Positions 24,998 through 33,118 of a stretch of 40,345 nt of DNA are shown here, piece by piece (within the stretch, counting starts at the first letter, position 1; the number at the start of each line of letters is the position of its first letter). The translations under genes were made by a program, and so were the position numbers. The stretch is from Deinococcus hopiensis KR-140 (GTDB lineage Bacteria > Deinococcota > Deinococci > Deinococcales > Deinococcaceae): positions 1-40,345 of the forward strand of contig CALPYF020000038.1 of NCBI GenBank assembly GCA_943327755.2, written 5' to 3'. The notes below the pieces were generated by a model, which worked only from the letters and a program-made list of their open reading frames with translations, was not told the origin of the DNA and did not search any database.

Positions 24998-27908
24998 CCC
25001 TGAAGACGTCGCGCGCGTGTTCACAACCGAATCCCGCCAGAAGGACCAGCGGATCTTCACGCTGACCCACACGCGTATGAACCGCATCCTGGTGTCGCAC
25101 AACCGTGTCGGCCTGCCCAACGGGGAGTTCGTCGGTGAACACCAAGTGCTTGAACTCATCGAGCAGTCGCGCCCCCTCGACAGCAACCGCGTCTGGTTCA
25201 TCGTCGGCGAAACCGGCAGTGGCAAATCAGAACTGTGCCAGTGGCTGGAATACCATCTGGGGGAACGACACCTCCCCATCCACATTTCTCGGCGACAGGC
25301 GAACCTCACTGGCATCCTCGACGTGTTGGCAGCGCACCTCCCACCGGGAACAGTCGGACACACCACCACGGTGCCCCAGACGGTCCTGGTCGACCACCTG
25401 CGACTCCACCTGAAACTCCGCGCCCACCGCGAAGGACACGGTCTGGGTTACGTTGAGCAACTCGACCCGTTCCTCCCAGCGATCGCGGCAAGTCTCTATC
25501 AGCCGGCCCGTCAACCCATGGGCCTCCCCGATGACCTCCCCCAACCCCCTCCGGATCTGCCGTTGACTGCCTGGTTGTCCGGCGCGGCCCGGGAAGTGCT
25601 CGGCATTCAGTCGCTGGAGCCCACCTTGCGCGCCCTGGTCAACCACGCCGCTCAATCCGACCGCCGCCCTGTGTTCCTCCTTGAGGACATCACCACCCTC
25701 GGCTTTCTCCGGGACGACCTCCTCGATTACATTTTTGACCTCTCCACCCCCGGATTCGACGCCGTCATCGGCTTAACGAGCGGCTTCGAGCAGTCCCACC
25801 TGCAGGGAGGCGGAGACCTCGCGGAAATGGCCTACGTCCGCGACCGGCTCAGCGCCCGCTTCCAGCTCTCCCACGCGAGCGGTGAGACCTTCTTCCTCAA
25901 TCAACCTCAGGACCTCCACGACCTCGTGCGCCGGTATCTCGGATGTCTCCCCCCAGCCCCTGACGGACAGTCGTCCGCATTCGCCAATCTCTACCCGTTC
26001 ACGCCCCGCATGCTCGAGCGGCTATACCTGCACCTGGTGGAGAGCGGCAACCCCCGTCAGACCCCCCGCAACCTGCTGGACGCCGTGATCAGACCGGCCC
26101 TGACGCTTCCCGAGCCGCCTCACCTCACGTTCTTCCAGTCTCACCCGTACCTGCGCGCCCCGAGCGTCACGTTCTACCATCAAGACCTGCCCACAGAGGT
26201 GCAGGCACTCCTGTACTGGCACGGTGAACAGGAGGGGGATCACATTCGCGTTCCGGACGACGTGGCCCGCGCATTCGGATACGACGCACTGGCGCCGGTT
26301 CCCTCATTCCAAATCCCGACCGGATCGAGTTGGCTGTTCGCGCAGCAACAGACGACGACCGACCCAACGGACACCTGGCGTGAAGCGCTGCGCGAATTGC
26401 AGAGCTGGCACGGGCACGGAACGCCCTTTTCAAAACGGCAGCACTTGAAGCGCGGCATAGAACGCGTCGTCCGGGCCCTTACCGATCCACGTGCCATTCA
26501 ACACCCGCACCAGAACGCCCTCACCGCCGACCCCCTCGAGTACACCCGCGGCCATGAGCATCTCCCCATCTTCCTGCCCGACAGTGGCGACCTCTTACCA
26601 GATCACTGGCCAAGTCTGCAGTTCCCTCGGACGTTACCGGCCCAGTTCTTTGAAGAGTGCCTTACCTACTCATTTTCTGCCAGTCATCACGTGGAGTGCT
26701 TCGCAGACCTTGGCTACACCCGGCAACTGCTCGAAGGGGCAGCCGCCACCTTTCGGCAGGACCTCCGGGCACACCTGGAGCGGCTTCTGGGCATGCCTTA
26801 CGAGCGCGTCGTCTTCGGACTGTGGTGGCTGTGTCAGCACGTGAGTCAGGGCGATCCCCTGCCCACACAGACGCCTGCCGGTCGACGCGCCCTCCTGCAG
26901 TACGACCTGCCGCCCCGCGACGTCCGGGTGGCCTGGCAAGCCGAGCGACCCCACCGCGTGCTTCACCGGACCCACCGCGAGTTGCGCGAGCGGCGCGACC
27001 ACTACCGAGCCCTCTTCCTGAGTGTCTTCCACCACCGCGATGATGTTCTCGATCCGGCGCTCCTGGACCGCGAAGCGCAGCAGTTCGACCCCACGCTCTT
27101 CCTGCACGCCCTGGTCAACCTGCCAATGTCCACCCTCCTCTCCGCCCCATTCCGCCAACGCGGAAGTAAACGTTCCCTCGCACACCTGCTACAGCCTGCC
27201 GTGGAGTACGCGGCCGCCCTCCAAACCTACACTGGTACAGACGAAGACCGGACCCACTGGACTCTGCTGGAGCACACCCTCCAACACGCCCTTGAGCACA
27301 CTGATGACCTGGATCTCGTCTGCCGTCATCTGGAACGCCTAACCCACCAAGCCGGGTGGACCGTGCCGTCGCCGCCGAGCAGCCACACCTGGAGGGCACC
27401 AGAGTGGCGCACCCTCCTGGCGAGTTCAGAGGCGGCCCGCACCTCGCTGGAACACGCACCGCCCCTCACGCAGAGCACAGTGGCCCGCACCTGGCGCGAA
27501 CGTCTTGAGGCGGTTGAGCCGATCACGTGGATGCAGGCAGTGCTCGCGTTTCACGACACTCTCCTCAAAATCCACATTCAACGGCACCCCAGTCCACGTC
27601 CGCGCCCCCGAGTCATTCGGGGTGAAGGGCTCATCGAGGTCACGGCGTTACAAGCCCTCGCGGAACGCCTCACTGCAGCAGAGCAGGTCCTGCAACGCCT
27701 ACCCCCACCACTGGCCCAACAGATCACCACGGCGGTATTGCAGTGGCGTCAGCAGCATCCAGACCTCATCCAAGACGTTCTGCGTCAGCACGGCCTGAAT
27801 GAACCCGACGAGATTGCCGGGCGATCCCGTGATGACAGCCTGCCCCTGCTCGGCGACCTGCTTGCCACCACGGCCAGAGTGTCCTCTGCGCCGGACCCGG
27901 CACCCTGA
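24981..27908 (+). CDS. DpdH-like P-loop ATPase, second copy
   Basis: A 975-aa ATPase. Walker A GETGSGKSE is at 76-84 and Walker B is VFLLEDITTLGF, followed by VIGLTSGFEQSHL and YVRDRLSARFQLS, then YPFTPRMLERL and PRQTPRNLLDAV. DpdH has the same blocks in the same order, so the two are homologous. The C-terminal 600 residues are rich in His, Arg and Pro and unrecognised; the DpdH-type CxxC cluster is absent. ATG 24981 follows AGGAGG (24970-24975) by five nt; the longer frame from 24855 has no ribosome binding site. It may supply the ATPase function that DpdB provides elsewhere, driving base exchange by DpdA; this is a hypothesis. It ends in the two-way hairpin. Confidence 0.82.
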   Translation: MWTPFNPEDVARVFTTESRQKDQRIFTLTHTRMNRILVSHNRVGLPNGEFVGEHQVLELIEQSRPLDSNRVWFIVGETGSGKSELCQWLEYHLGERHLPIHISRRQANLTGILDVLAAHLPPGTVGHTTTVPQTVLVDHLRLHLKLRAHREGHGLGYVEQLDPFLPAIAASLYQPARQPMGLPDDLPQPPPDLPLTAWLSGAAREVLGIQSLEPTLRALVNHAAQSDRRPVFLLEDITTLGFLRDDLLDYIFDLSTPGFDAVIGLTSGFEQSHLQGGGDLAEMAYVRDRLSARFQLSHASGETFFLNQPQDLHDLVRRYLGCLPPAPDGQSSAFANLYPFTPRMLERLYLHLVESGNPRQTPRNLLDAVIRPALTLPEPPHLTFFQSHPYLRAPSVTFYHQDLPTEVQALLYWHGEQEGDHIRVPDDVARAFGYDALAPVPSFQIPTGSSWLFAQQQTTTDPTDTWREALRELQSWHGHGTPFSKRQHLKRGIERVVRALTDPRAIQHPHQNALTADPLEYTRGHEHLPIFLPDSGDLLPDHWPSLQFPRTLPAQFFEECLTYSFSASHHVECFADLGYTRQLLEGAAATFRQDLRAHLERLLGMPYERVVFGLWWLCQHVSQGDPLPTQTPAGRRALLQYDLPPRDVRVAWQAERPHRVLHRTHRELRERRDHYRALFLSVFHHRDDVLDPALLDREAQQFDPTLFLHALVNLPMSTLLSAPFRQRGSKRSLAHLLQPAVEYAAALQTYTGTDEDRTHWTLLEHTLQHALEHTDDLDLVCRHLERLTHQAGWTVPSPPSSHTWRAPEWRTLLASSEAARTSLEHAPPLTQSTVARTWRERLEAVEPITWMQAVLAFHDTLLKIHIQRHPSPRPRPRVIRGEGLIEVTALQALAERLTAAEQVLQRLPPPLAQQITTAVLQWRQQHPDLIQDVLRQHGLNEPDEIAGRSRDDSLPLLGDLLATTARVSSAPDPAP

Positions 27909-27955
27909 TTCGTGCCGGGCGGCCCTGGTGCCCCGCCGCCCGGCATGAATCAGGG
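27903..27955. terminator. Bidirectional terminator hairpin between convergent operons
   Basis: A 21-nt left arm (27903-27923) pairs with the right arm (27935-27955) at 20 of 21 positions, the exception being a G-T type mismatch, around an 11-nt loop. The arms contain the stop of the ATPase gene and reach the base next to the stop of the convergent gene (27956). No long T-run is present on either side, but the stem is very stable and symmetrical, fitting termination or transcript protection in both directions. Confidence 0.75.
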
Positions 27956-29944
27956 TCAGTGAAGCAGGCGTTCCACTTCCTGCTCGCTGTGCGCCCGCCG
28001 GTCACGGGCCGCTTCATACCGGTCCCGTTTAACCAGCAGACTCTCATCCCCAGCCACGATGCGGGCCTGCACGTCCTGCAAGGCCCGCAGGTACATGTTG
28101 ATGTTGTGAACGGCGCGGCCCATGTTCGCTTCGTTGCCCCCGTTGTACGGACGGCCCGTGGGATCATGGGGTTTGCCTCCCTGCGCGCGGGTATCCCACC
28201 CTTCTTCGCGCATGGCCGCGCACGCCGGGCAGGTGCAAGGGGGTAACTCGTCACTGCCCGGTGCATTCTCGACAATCCGGTATTTCTTCAGGAGATCCGG
28301 ACTGTCCGGCACGTACCGCATGAACGTCCCACCCGTGAATGCCGACATGTACATGCTTGAGCCGTCAAAGGAATCCACGCCCAAGTGCGTGAGCGTCGCC
28401 GCCCACTTGATGCTGGACACGCCCAGCACGTGAATGTAGAGACTCGGATCCTGCGCCCGGTACTGCAACGCATCTTCCACACACCGATACACGAAGTACG
28501 GGTCGCGGCTGGACTTCAGGGCGAGGCTCCCCAACGCAATGTGCCGGAATCCCAGGTCCAGGTACCGCTCCATCATCTCGTGCCGCTGCTCGAAGGTGCC
28601 GTGTGTCACGCCCATCAGGCGGTGCTGTCCGGCCAGTGGACGCATCCCCTTGGCAAAGCGCATGGACACCTCAATCTTCTCCCGGGCCCGTTGCGGACTG
28701 TCCGTCCCGTCCAGAATCATCATGTCCGGTGAGACAATAATGTCAGTCCCTTCCCGGGCCCCCGCCTGTTCAAACAGGTGCATGGTGCTGTCCGGCGTCA
28801 GCGGTCCGTTTTTCTTCTTCAAGATCGGGTACGGCTGCGTCTTGTAACTCCAGGCGCCGCAGTCATAGATGTTTCCCTCCGCGGTCTGAGGCAACGGATC
28901 ACTGTCCGGGTTATGGTACGCCAGAGACGTCAAGTACCCCCGCGGCGCACGTTCAATGAAATTCCAGATGCGCTCCATTCTGGGCACGTCCAGCGGTTGA
29001 CCACCGAGCCCCCGGGCAATCTTGAGTTTGTCGCGGTTGTTGATCACCACCGTAAACCGGGCGCGCGGCGGGACAGGCAACGCGTGCTGGGCCGGTGGAT
29101 AAAAGTCCGCGCTGCTCAGACCCTCTGGATTGAACCCGAGCCCAGAGCGGTGCACAGACAGAAGAGCTGGTTCGGTCGTTACCTCCGGTTCCTGCTCGGA
29201 CAGGTCCTCGCTGGCCAGCAGGATGGGGGCGGACCGGTGTTCCTGCCACGCCTCAAGGTACTCAATTGCTGCCTGAGGATCCGCGTGCCAGTCACGCAGA
29301 ATCTCAGGCTGGTCCACAACGGCCCGCGCCAACTGGTGGAACAAGAAGCCTTTCAGGCCCACCATGCCGTAGCCGAACCGGCGCGCGTCCTTATTGACCA
29401 GGGGCATGACCGCCTGCTTCGCCGCGTGCTTGGGTAACGTGGCCGCACTACCCCCACTGGCCAGGAAGATGAAACTCTGATCCGGGCGACTCTCGAGTGG
29501 CAGCAACGCGGATTTCAGGTAATTCTCCCCTAGGAGGAATACCACGATGTCGTACGCTTTCACCCGTGCATTGAGATCTTCATGAATGCGCAGTTGTCGG
29601 CTCCATTCCAGGACTTCCTGCCGGTTCAGATCATTGAACGTGGTCTCGTACGGCACGATGAAATCGTACTGATGAATCAACCCGTACCCGGCGGAAATAA
29701 TCTCTAGACGACTGACAATGTCTTTGCGCGTGCTCAGCAGATCAAAAGCTTGAGAGACCTGCTGGTGTTGCATGCCGGTGTACATCAACTTGGCGCTCAT
29801 GCGGTAGGACGCGAGCTCCTGTTCGCGCCGGTGGAGATGATCACCACCCTGACGGAAATCCGCCAACACCAGTTGATTGGTGGGCTTGGCCCGTTTGACG
29901 CCGGTGCAGGAACTCACTACGAGGAGGCTGGGGTACTTCGACAT
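27956..29944 (-). CDS. DUF6884/DpdC-like domain fused to a TGT-like transglycosylase
   Basis: A 662-aa fusion. Residues 1 to about 230 resemble the YaaA/DUF6884 group (VVSSCTGVKRAKP, EIISAGYGLI, IVPYETTFND); DpdC of Salmonella, which converts DNA preQ0 to 7-amido-7-deazaguanine, is described as related to this superfamily. Residues from about 290 form a full TGT fold: YDCGAW (D361), PDMMILDG (D412), HIALGSLALKSSR, HVLGVSSIKWA, GVDSFDGSSM (D527, likely nucleophile) and a zinc site C570-x-C572-xx-C575 with H613. It is distinct from DpdA at 23337. The start is uncertain: ATG 29944 is used; TTG 29950 would overlap the queC stop. It lies 2 nt after queC, so it is made with the preQ0 pathway. Confidence 0.8.
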   Translation of the reverse strand: MSKYPSLLVVSSCTGVKRAKPTNQLVLADFRQGGDHLHRREQELASYRMSAKLMYTGMQHQQVSQAFDLLSTRKDIVSRLEIISAGYGLIHQYDFIVPYETTFNDLNRQEVLEWSRQLRIHEDLNARVKAYDIVVFLLGENYLKSALLPLESRPDQSFIFLASGGSAATLPKHAAKQAVMPLVNKDARRFGYGMVGLKGFLFHQLARAVVDQPEILRDWHADPQAAIEYLEAWQEHRSAPILLASEDLSEQEPEVTTEPALLSVHRSGLGFNPEGLSSADFYPPAQHALPVPPRARFTVVINNRDKLKIARGLGGQPLDVPRMERIWNFIERAPRGYLTSLAYHNPDSDPLPQTAEGNIYDCGAWSYKTQPYPILKKKNGPLTPDSTMHLFEQAGAREGTDIIVSPDMMILDGTDSPQRAREKIEVSMRFAKGMRPLAGQHRLMGVTHGTFEQRHEMMERYLDLGFRHIALGSLALKSSRDPYFVYRCVEDALQYRAQDPSLYIHVLGVSSIKWAATLTHLGVDSFDGSSMYMSAFTGGTFMRYVPDSPDLLKKYRIVENAPGSDELPPCTCPACAAMREEGWDTRAQGGKPHDPTGRPYNGGNEANMGRAVHNINMYLRALQDVQARIVAGDESLLVKRDRYEAARDRRAHSEQEVERLLH

Positions 29945-29946
29945 CG

Positions 29947-30648
29947 TCAAGGAGCCCACTGCGCCTGGGCGTACGTGGTGGCGAGGTCGGTGCGGCCCGC
30001 CTCAATCAGCGCCTTATCCCGGATGCGGCACGAGTCGCACACCCCGCACGGCTCCTCGCCCCCCTGGTAGCAACTCCAGGTCACATCGATCGGCACGCCC
30101 ACCGCGAGCGCCTCTCGCACGATGTCCGCCTTCGTCATCTCCGCCAGTGGGGCCGTCAGCACCGCGCCGCGCCCCTCCAGGCCCGCCTTCGTCGCCAGGT
30201 CCGCCAGCGTCTGGTACGCCGAGAGGTACTCCGGGCGGCAGTCCGGGTACCCGCTGTAATCCACCGCGTTGATCCCCAGGAACACCCGCTCGGCATCGAT
30301 CGCTTCCGCAAGGCTGAGACCCACGGCGATAAAGACCGTGTTCCGCCCCGGCACGTACGTCGGCGGAATCACCCCGTCCGCCGTCCCGTCCGTCGGCACC
30401 ACGATGCTCTCGTCCGTCAGGGCACTCCCCCCGAACGACCCGATGTTGATGTCAATCACCCGGTGAGCGGCCCCGAAGTGCGCCGCCACTTTCGCCGCGC
30501 GTTCCAGTTCCACCGTGTGCCGCTGCCCATACCGGAACGACAACGCCGTGCACGCATACCCGTCCCGGGTCGCCATGCCCAGCACCGTGCTCGAATCCAA
30601 CCCGCCCGACAGCAGCACCACCGCGCGCTTCTTCCCTTGATTCGTCAT
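29947..30648 (-). CDS. queC: 7-cyano-7-deazaguanine synthase QueC
   Basis: A 233-aa QueC: ATP-dependent conversion of 7-carboxy-7-deazaguanine to preQ0. The PP-loop SGGLDS is at 14-19, with RYGQRH and PGRNTVF typical of the family, and the C-terminal zinc-binding CYQGGEEPCGVCDSC is complete. ATG 30648 is chosen because GGAG lies six nt upstream; ATG 30660 has only a purine run touching it. preQ0 is the direct substrate for the DNA base exchange, and the fused transglycosylase gene follows immediately. No QueF gene is present, consistent with preQ0 rather than preQ1 being the end product here. Confidence 0.96.
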   Translation of the reverse strand: MTNQGKKRAVVLLSGGLDSSTVLGMATRDGYACTALSFRYGQRHTVELERAAKVAAHFGAAHRVIDINIGSFGGSALTDESIVVPTDGTADGVIPPTYVPGRNTVFIAVGLSLAEAIDAERVFLGINAVDYSGYPDCRPEYLSAYQTLADLATKAGLEGRGAVLTAPLAEMTKADIVREALAVGVPIDVTWSCYQGGEEPCGVCDSCRIRDKALIEAGRTDLATTYAQAQWAP

Positions 30649-30743
30649 GACTTTCTCCATCCTTCTTCACGGCCTGGAGGGCTCTTCCCTCCATCAAGAC
30701 CAGACAGCTTAGTGCGTTCACCTCAGACAGCGCCGTTCCTCAA
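30649..30743 (-). other. queE-queC intergenic segment with hairpin
   Basis: A 95-nt gap in the otherwise tight que operon. It contains a perfect 7-bp stem TGGAGGG-CTCTT-CCCTCCA (30675-30693, plus-strand reading) just upstream of queC. No U-tract follows and it does not fit a preQ1-I aptamer that I can recognise. It may tune queC expression relative to queE. Confidence 0.4.
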
Positions 30744-31436
30744 TCAGTACCCGAGTGCCGCGTTCCCGCCCAGCGGAATGAGGCGTTTGTCGCTGTGCGC
30801 GTCGAGGTCGTCGGCGCGGTACAGCTTGTGCATCTGGTACCCGGCCCGCAGGCGCGGGTTCTCCTTGACTGCCTGCGTGATCGCGTTCAGCACGGTCAGG
30901 TCCCGTTCGCGGGCCTTGCTCCACTCGGGGTGCAGCCAGATCACCGCGTCCTCTCTCAGGCCGGTCAGGGTGTCCAGCCCGGCCTGGATGTCGCCCGGTT
31001 CGTGGACGATGATCTTCACCTCGTCCGCGAGTGCCACGACCTCCGGCAGCGGGGGCTGCCCGAACGGTTTGGGCGACAGCGTCACCCAGTCCAGCGCCCC
31101 GTGCAGGGGCGCGATGCCGCTCGTCTCGATGTGCACCCGGCGGCTCAGGGCATGCAGGGCGTCCGTCAGGGGGTTCAGGTCGAACAGGATCGGTTCGCCC
31201 CCCGTGATCACCACCACGGCGCCGTCCGGACTCTCGGCTCTCACCACCTCGGCCAACTCGGCGGCATCCATGAGGGTCACGCCGTCCGGGCGGTAGTCGC
31301 GGTGCCACGTTCCGGCGCTGTCGCACCAGGGGCAGGCTTGGGGGCAGCCGTACAGGCGGATGAAGTACGCCGCGCGGCCCAGGTGCACTCCCTCGCCCTG
31401 CCAGGTGTAGAACCGCTCGTACACGGGATATCTCAC
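30744..31436 (-). CDS. queE: 7-carboxy-7-deazaguanine synthase QueE
   Basis: A 230-aa radical-SAM enzyme that rearranges 6-carboxytetrahydropterin to 7-carboxy-7-deazaguanine. The [4Fe-4S] motif CPQACPWC has C31, C35 and C38 (CxxxCxxC), preceded by TWQGEG, which is diagnostic for QueE. ITGGEP and VHIETSG follow, then LSPKP and DEVKIIV. Length is normal. The start lies 4 nt after the queD stop, so the two are coupled. Confidence 0.96.
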   Translation of the reverse strand: MRYPVYERFYTWQGEGVHLGRAAYFIRLYGCPQACPWCDSAGTWHRDYRPDGVTLMDAAELAEVVRAESPDGAVVVITGGEPILFDLNPLTDALHALSRRVHIETSGIAPLHGALDWVTLSPKPFGQPPLPEVVALADEVKIIVHEPGDIQAGLDTLTGLREDAVIWLHPEWSKARERDLTVLNAITQAVKENPRLRAGYQMHKLYRADDLDAHSDKRLIPLGGNAALGY

Positions 31437-31440
31437 CCGG

Positions 31441-31851
31441 TTACTCCCAGTACTCGCAGGAGCTGTCCGGCGTTTCCCACAGGGTCACGTGCAGGCGCAG
31501 GTCCGCGCCGTCGTCCCCCTCGGGTAGGTCGGCGCGCACCCGGTCCATGGTCTTGCGGTGGATGTACGCGGCGATGACCTCGGCGGTGGTGTCGTCGCCC
31601 AGGTCGGGGAGGTCGTTCAGGTACGCGTGGTCCAGGCCGCCGGCGTCGACGTCCTTCTTGGCCCATTTGAGTGTTTTGAAGTCCGCGACCATGATGGCGC
31701 GCTTCACGTGCGCACTGGGCCGCAACTTCTCACTGGTGAGTTCCATGCGCACGCGGTACGTGTGCCCGTGCAGCCGCCCACAGGGGCCGTCGTAGCCGGT
31801 GATCACGTGCGCCGAATCGAACGTGAACTCCGAACTCAGTTTCCACGGCAT
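31441..31851 (-). CDS. queD: 6-carboxy-5,6,7,8-tetrahydropterin synthase QueD
   Basis: A 136-aa QueD/PTPS-family enzyme acting on dihydroneopterin triphosphate. Zinc ligands H15 (FDSAH), H28 and H30 (LHGH) and catalytic C24 are present, as is LDHAYLND. The longer frame to 32286 is an artefact; ATG 31851 overlaps the last base of the transporter stop (TGATG). The GTP cyclohydrolase I that would supply its substrate is not in the window. Confidence 0.95.
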   Translation of the reverse strand: MPWKLSSEFTFDSAHVITGYDGPCGRLHGHTYRVRMELTSEKLRPSAHVKRAIMVADFKTLKWAKKDVDAGGLDHAYLNDLPDLGDDTTAEVIAAYIHRKTMDRVRADLPEGDDGADLRLHVTLWETPDSSCEYWE

Positions 31852-32486
31852 CAGCGGACCCCTGCGGATGCGGCAGTGAGGGTGGGCTCCTGCGGTTGAC
31901 TGACCTGGGTCCGCACCCAGCGGACCAGGGGAATCAGCAGGAGGCTGATCAGCATCTTCAGGATGATCTGCCCAAGCATCAAGTTCAGCAGGGGCGCGCC
32001 GGTCCCGGCGAAGGCCAGCGTGATGAACACGACGGTATCTAGTGTGGTGCTCACGGCGTTCGACGCGATGACCTGAACGGTGACCCCACGGTGGCGCAGA
32101 CGCTCGAAGATCAGGGCGTCGAGGGCCGTGCTGATCAGGTACGCGGCCAGGCTGGCCAGGACCACGCGAACCGTGGACCCGAAGACCACCTGATAGGCGT
32201 CGTCCTGGAAGAATCCGGGTTTCGGAAGGGCATTGACGAGCAGCCCGTACGCGGCGAGCAGTGCGTTCGCAGCGAAGCCGCCCCACAGGACCGCCTTGGC
32301 GGCCGTCCAGCCACCCGCGGTGTGGATAGCGTCCCTGAGTGTGAAGGTCAGGGAGTACAGGAAGATCGCGCCGGGAAAGACCAGAGAGCCGAGCTGCACG
32401 AGGCGACCGGCGGTGACGTTACTGACGAGTTCCGCGCCGATGTAGACGGAGATCAGGATGGTCAGCAGGGTGGTGCATTGAGTCAT
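31851..32486 (-). CDS. yhhQ: Queuosine precursor transporter (YhhQ/COG1738 family)
   Basis: A 211-aa membrane protein with about six hydrophobic segments (LLTILISVYIGAELVSNV, PGAIFLYSLTFTLRDAI, AANALLAAYGLLV, VVLASLAAYLISTALDALIF, LDTVVFITLAFAG, IILKMLISLLLIPLV). The DALIFERLR and SNAVSTTLDTVVFI blocks are typical of the family, which imports preQ0, preQ1 or related bases. It is first in the que-dpd operon, so salvage and synthesis of the base are co-regulated. ATG 32486 has AAAGG shortly upstream. Confidence 0.85.
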   Translation of the reverse strand: MTQCTTLLTILISVYIGAELVSNVTAGRLVQLGSLVFPGAIFLYSLTFTLRDAIHTAGGWTAAKAVLWGGFAANALLAAYGLLVNALPKPGFFQDDAYQVVFGSTVRVVLASLAAYLISTALDALIFERLRHRGVTVQVIASNAVSTTLDTVVFITLAFAGTGAPLLNLMLGQIILKMLISLLLIPLVRWVRTQVSQPQEPTLTAASAGVR

Positions 32487-32736
32487 GTGAAACCTTTCGG
32501 GGAAAGCGGCACCGGCGCGCGTGGGACGATCCGTCCCGAATCGTTACGGGCCCATCCGGGAGGAAAGGTCGTGACGAGAGGGGGGCGGATCCCAGGGGCC
32601 GGGAAGCCGGAGAGATCAGAGCAGCGTGACGACGCGGCCGTGATGTTGATGTGCACACGTCAGTCGGGTGCCTGCCACCGTTCGACGGGGTGCAGGTCAG
32701 TCGGGGCTGACGTCGGGCGGAGCGTTCGTGGTCGCT
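32487..32736 (-). promoter_or_regulatory. Leader region upstream of the que operon
   Basis: About 250 bases that should hold the promoter and 5' leader of the yhhQ-queD-queE-queC operon. A 6-bp hairpin GGGACG-ATC-CGTCCC lies at 32523-32537. A preQ1-type riboswitch would be reasonable here, but I could not recognise a consensus aptamer. Confidence 0.4.
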
Positions 32737-32889
32737 CTAGCCGGTGGGTCCCTGAGGGGGGCAGCGCCCGGTCACGAAACCGTCTCGTTTCGTGGCGGGG
32801 CGAGGTCCTGCGGGACCGTCAGGTGGGGCGCCGTGCGCCTCCCACCTGGAAGGAGGGGACATCCAGGATACGCCGGAGTACTTGTTCAT
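32737..32889 (-). CDS. Possible 50-aa protein or leader peptide
   Basis: ATG 32889 has a good AAGGAG five nt upstream and opens a 50-codon frame (MNKYSGVSWMSPPSRWEAHG at the start, Pro/Gly-rich at the end). I do not recognise it. A hairpin CACGAAAC-CGTCTC-GTTTCGTG (32773-32794) lies within its coding sequence. It could be a leader peptide for the downstream yhhQ-que operon, or chance. Confidence 0.3.
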   Translation of the reverse strand: MNKYSGVSWMSPPSRWEAHGAPPDGPAGPRPATKRDGFVTGRCPPQGPTG

Positions 32890-33118
32890 GGGAGCTCCTT
32901 GGGACCTGTGCGGCATTACAGGCCCGGGGGGTGGGCGCAGTCTGCGCCTGGCAGAGTCTTGCACATCTGTTCTGCGCCGCGGGTAAGAATGCCCGAATCG
33001 TACAGGCCCAAACCGGCACGGCCGGGTGGAGGCGAGGAGCGGCGGCGCGAGCGTCAGGCCGCTCAGCAGGCCGCACAGGACCACGCGAGCCCCGAGGAGG
33101 TGGCGTCACCCCGGCGGG
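32890..33118. other. Intergenic segment, no gene seen
   Basis: About 230 bases between the possible small gene and the metallo-beta-lactamase-fold gene. Open frames here are shadows of high-GC sequence without ribosome binding sites. No clear terminator. Confidence 0.4.

Noticed and set aside
30649..30743. preQ1 riboswitch upstream of queC
   Set aside because: A hairpin is present but no preQ1-I or preQ1-II consensus tail or loop could be recognised.
31851..32286. QueD extended to a 281-aa protein
   Set aside because: The extra 145 residues are antisense-like sequence within the transporter gene; ATG 31851 begins the conserved QueD fold.
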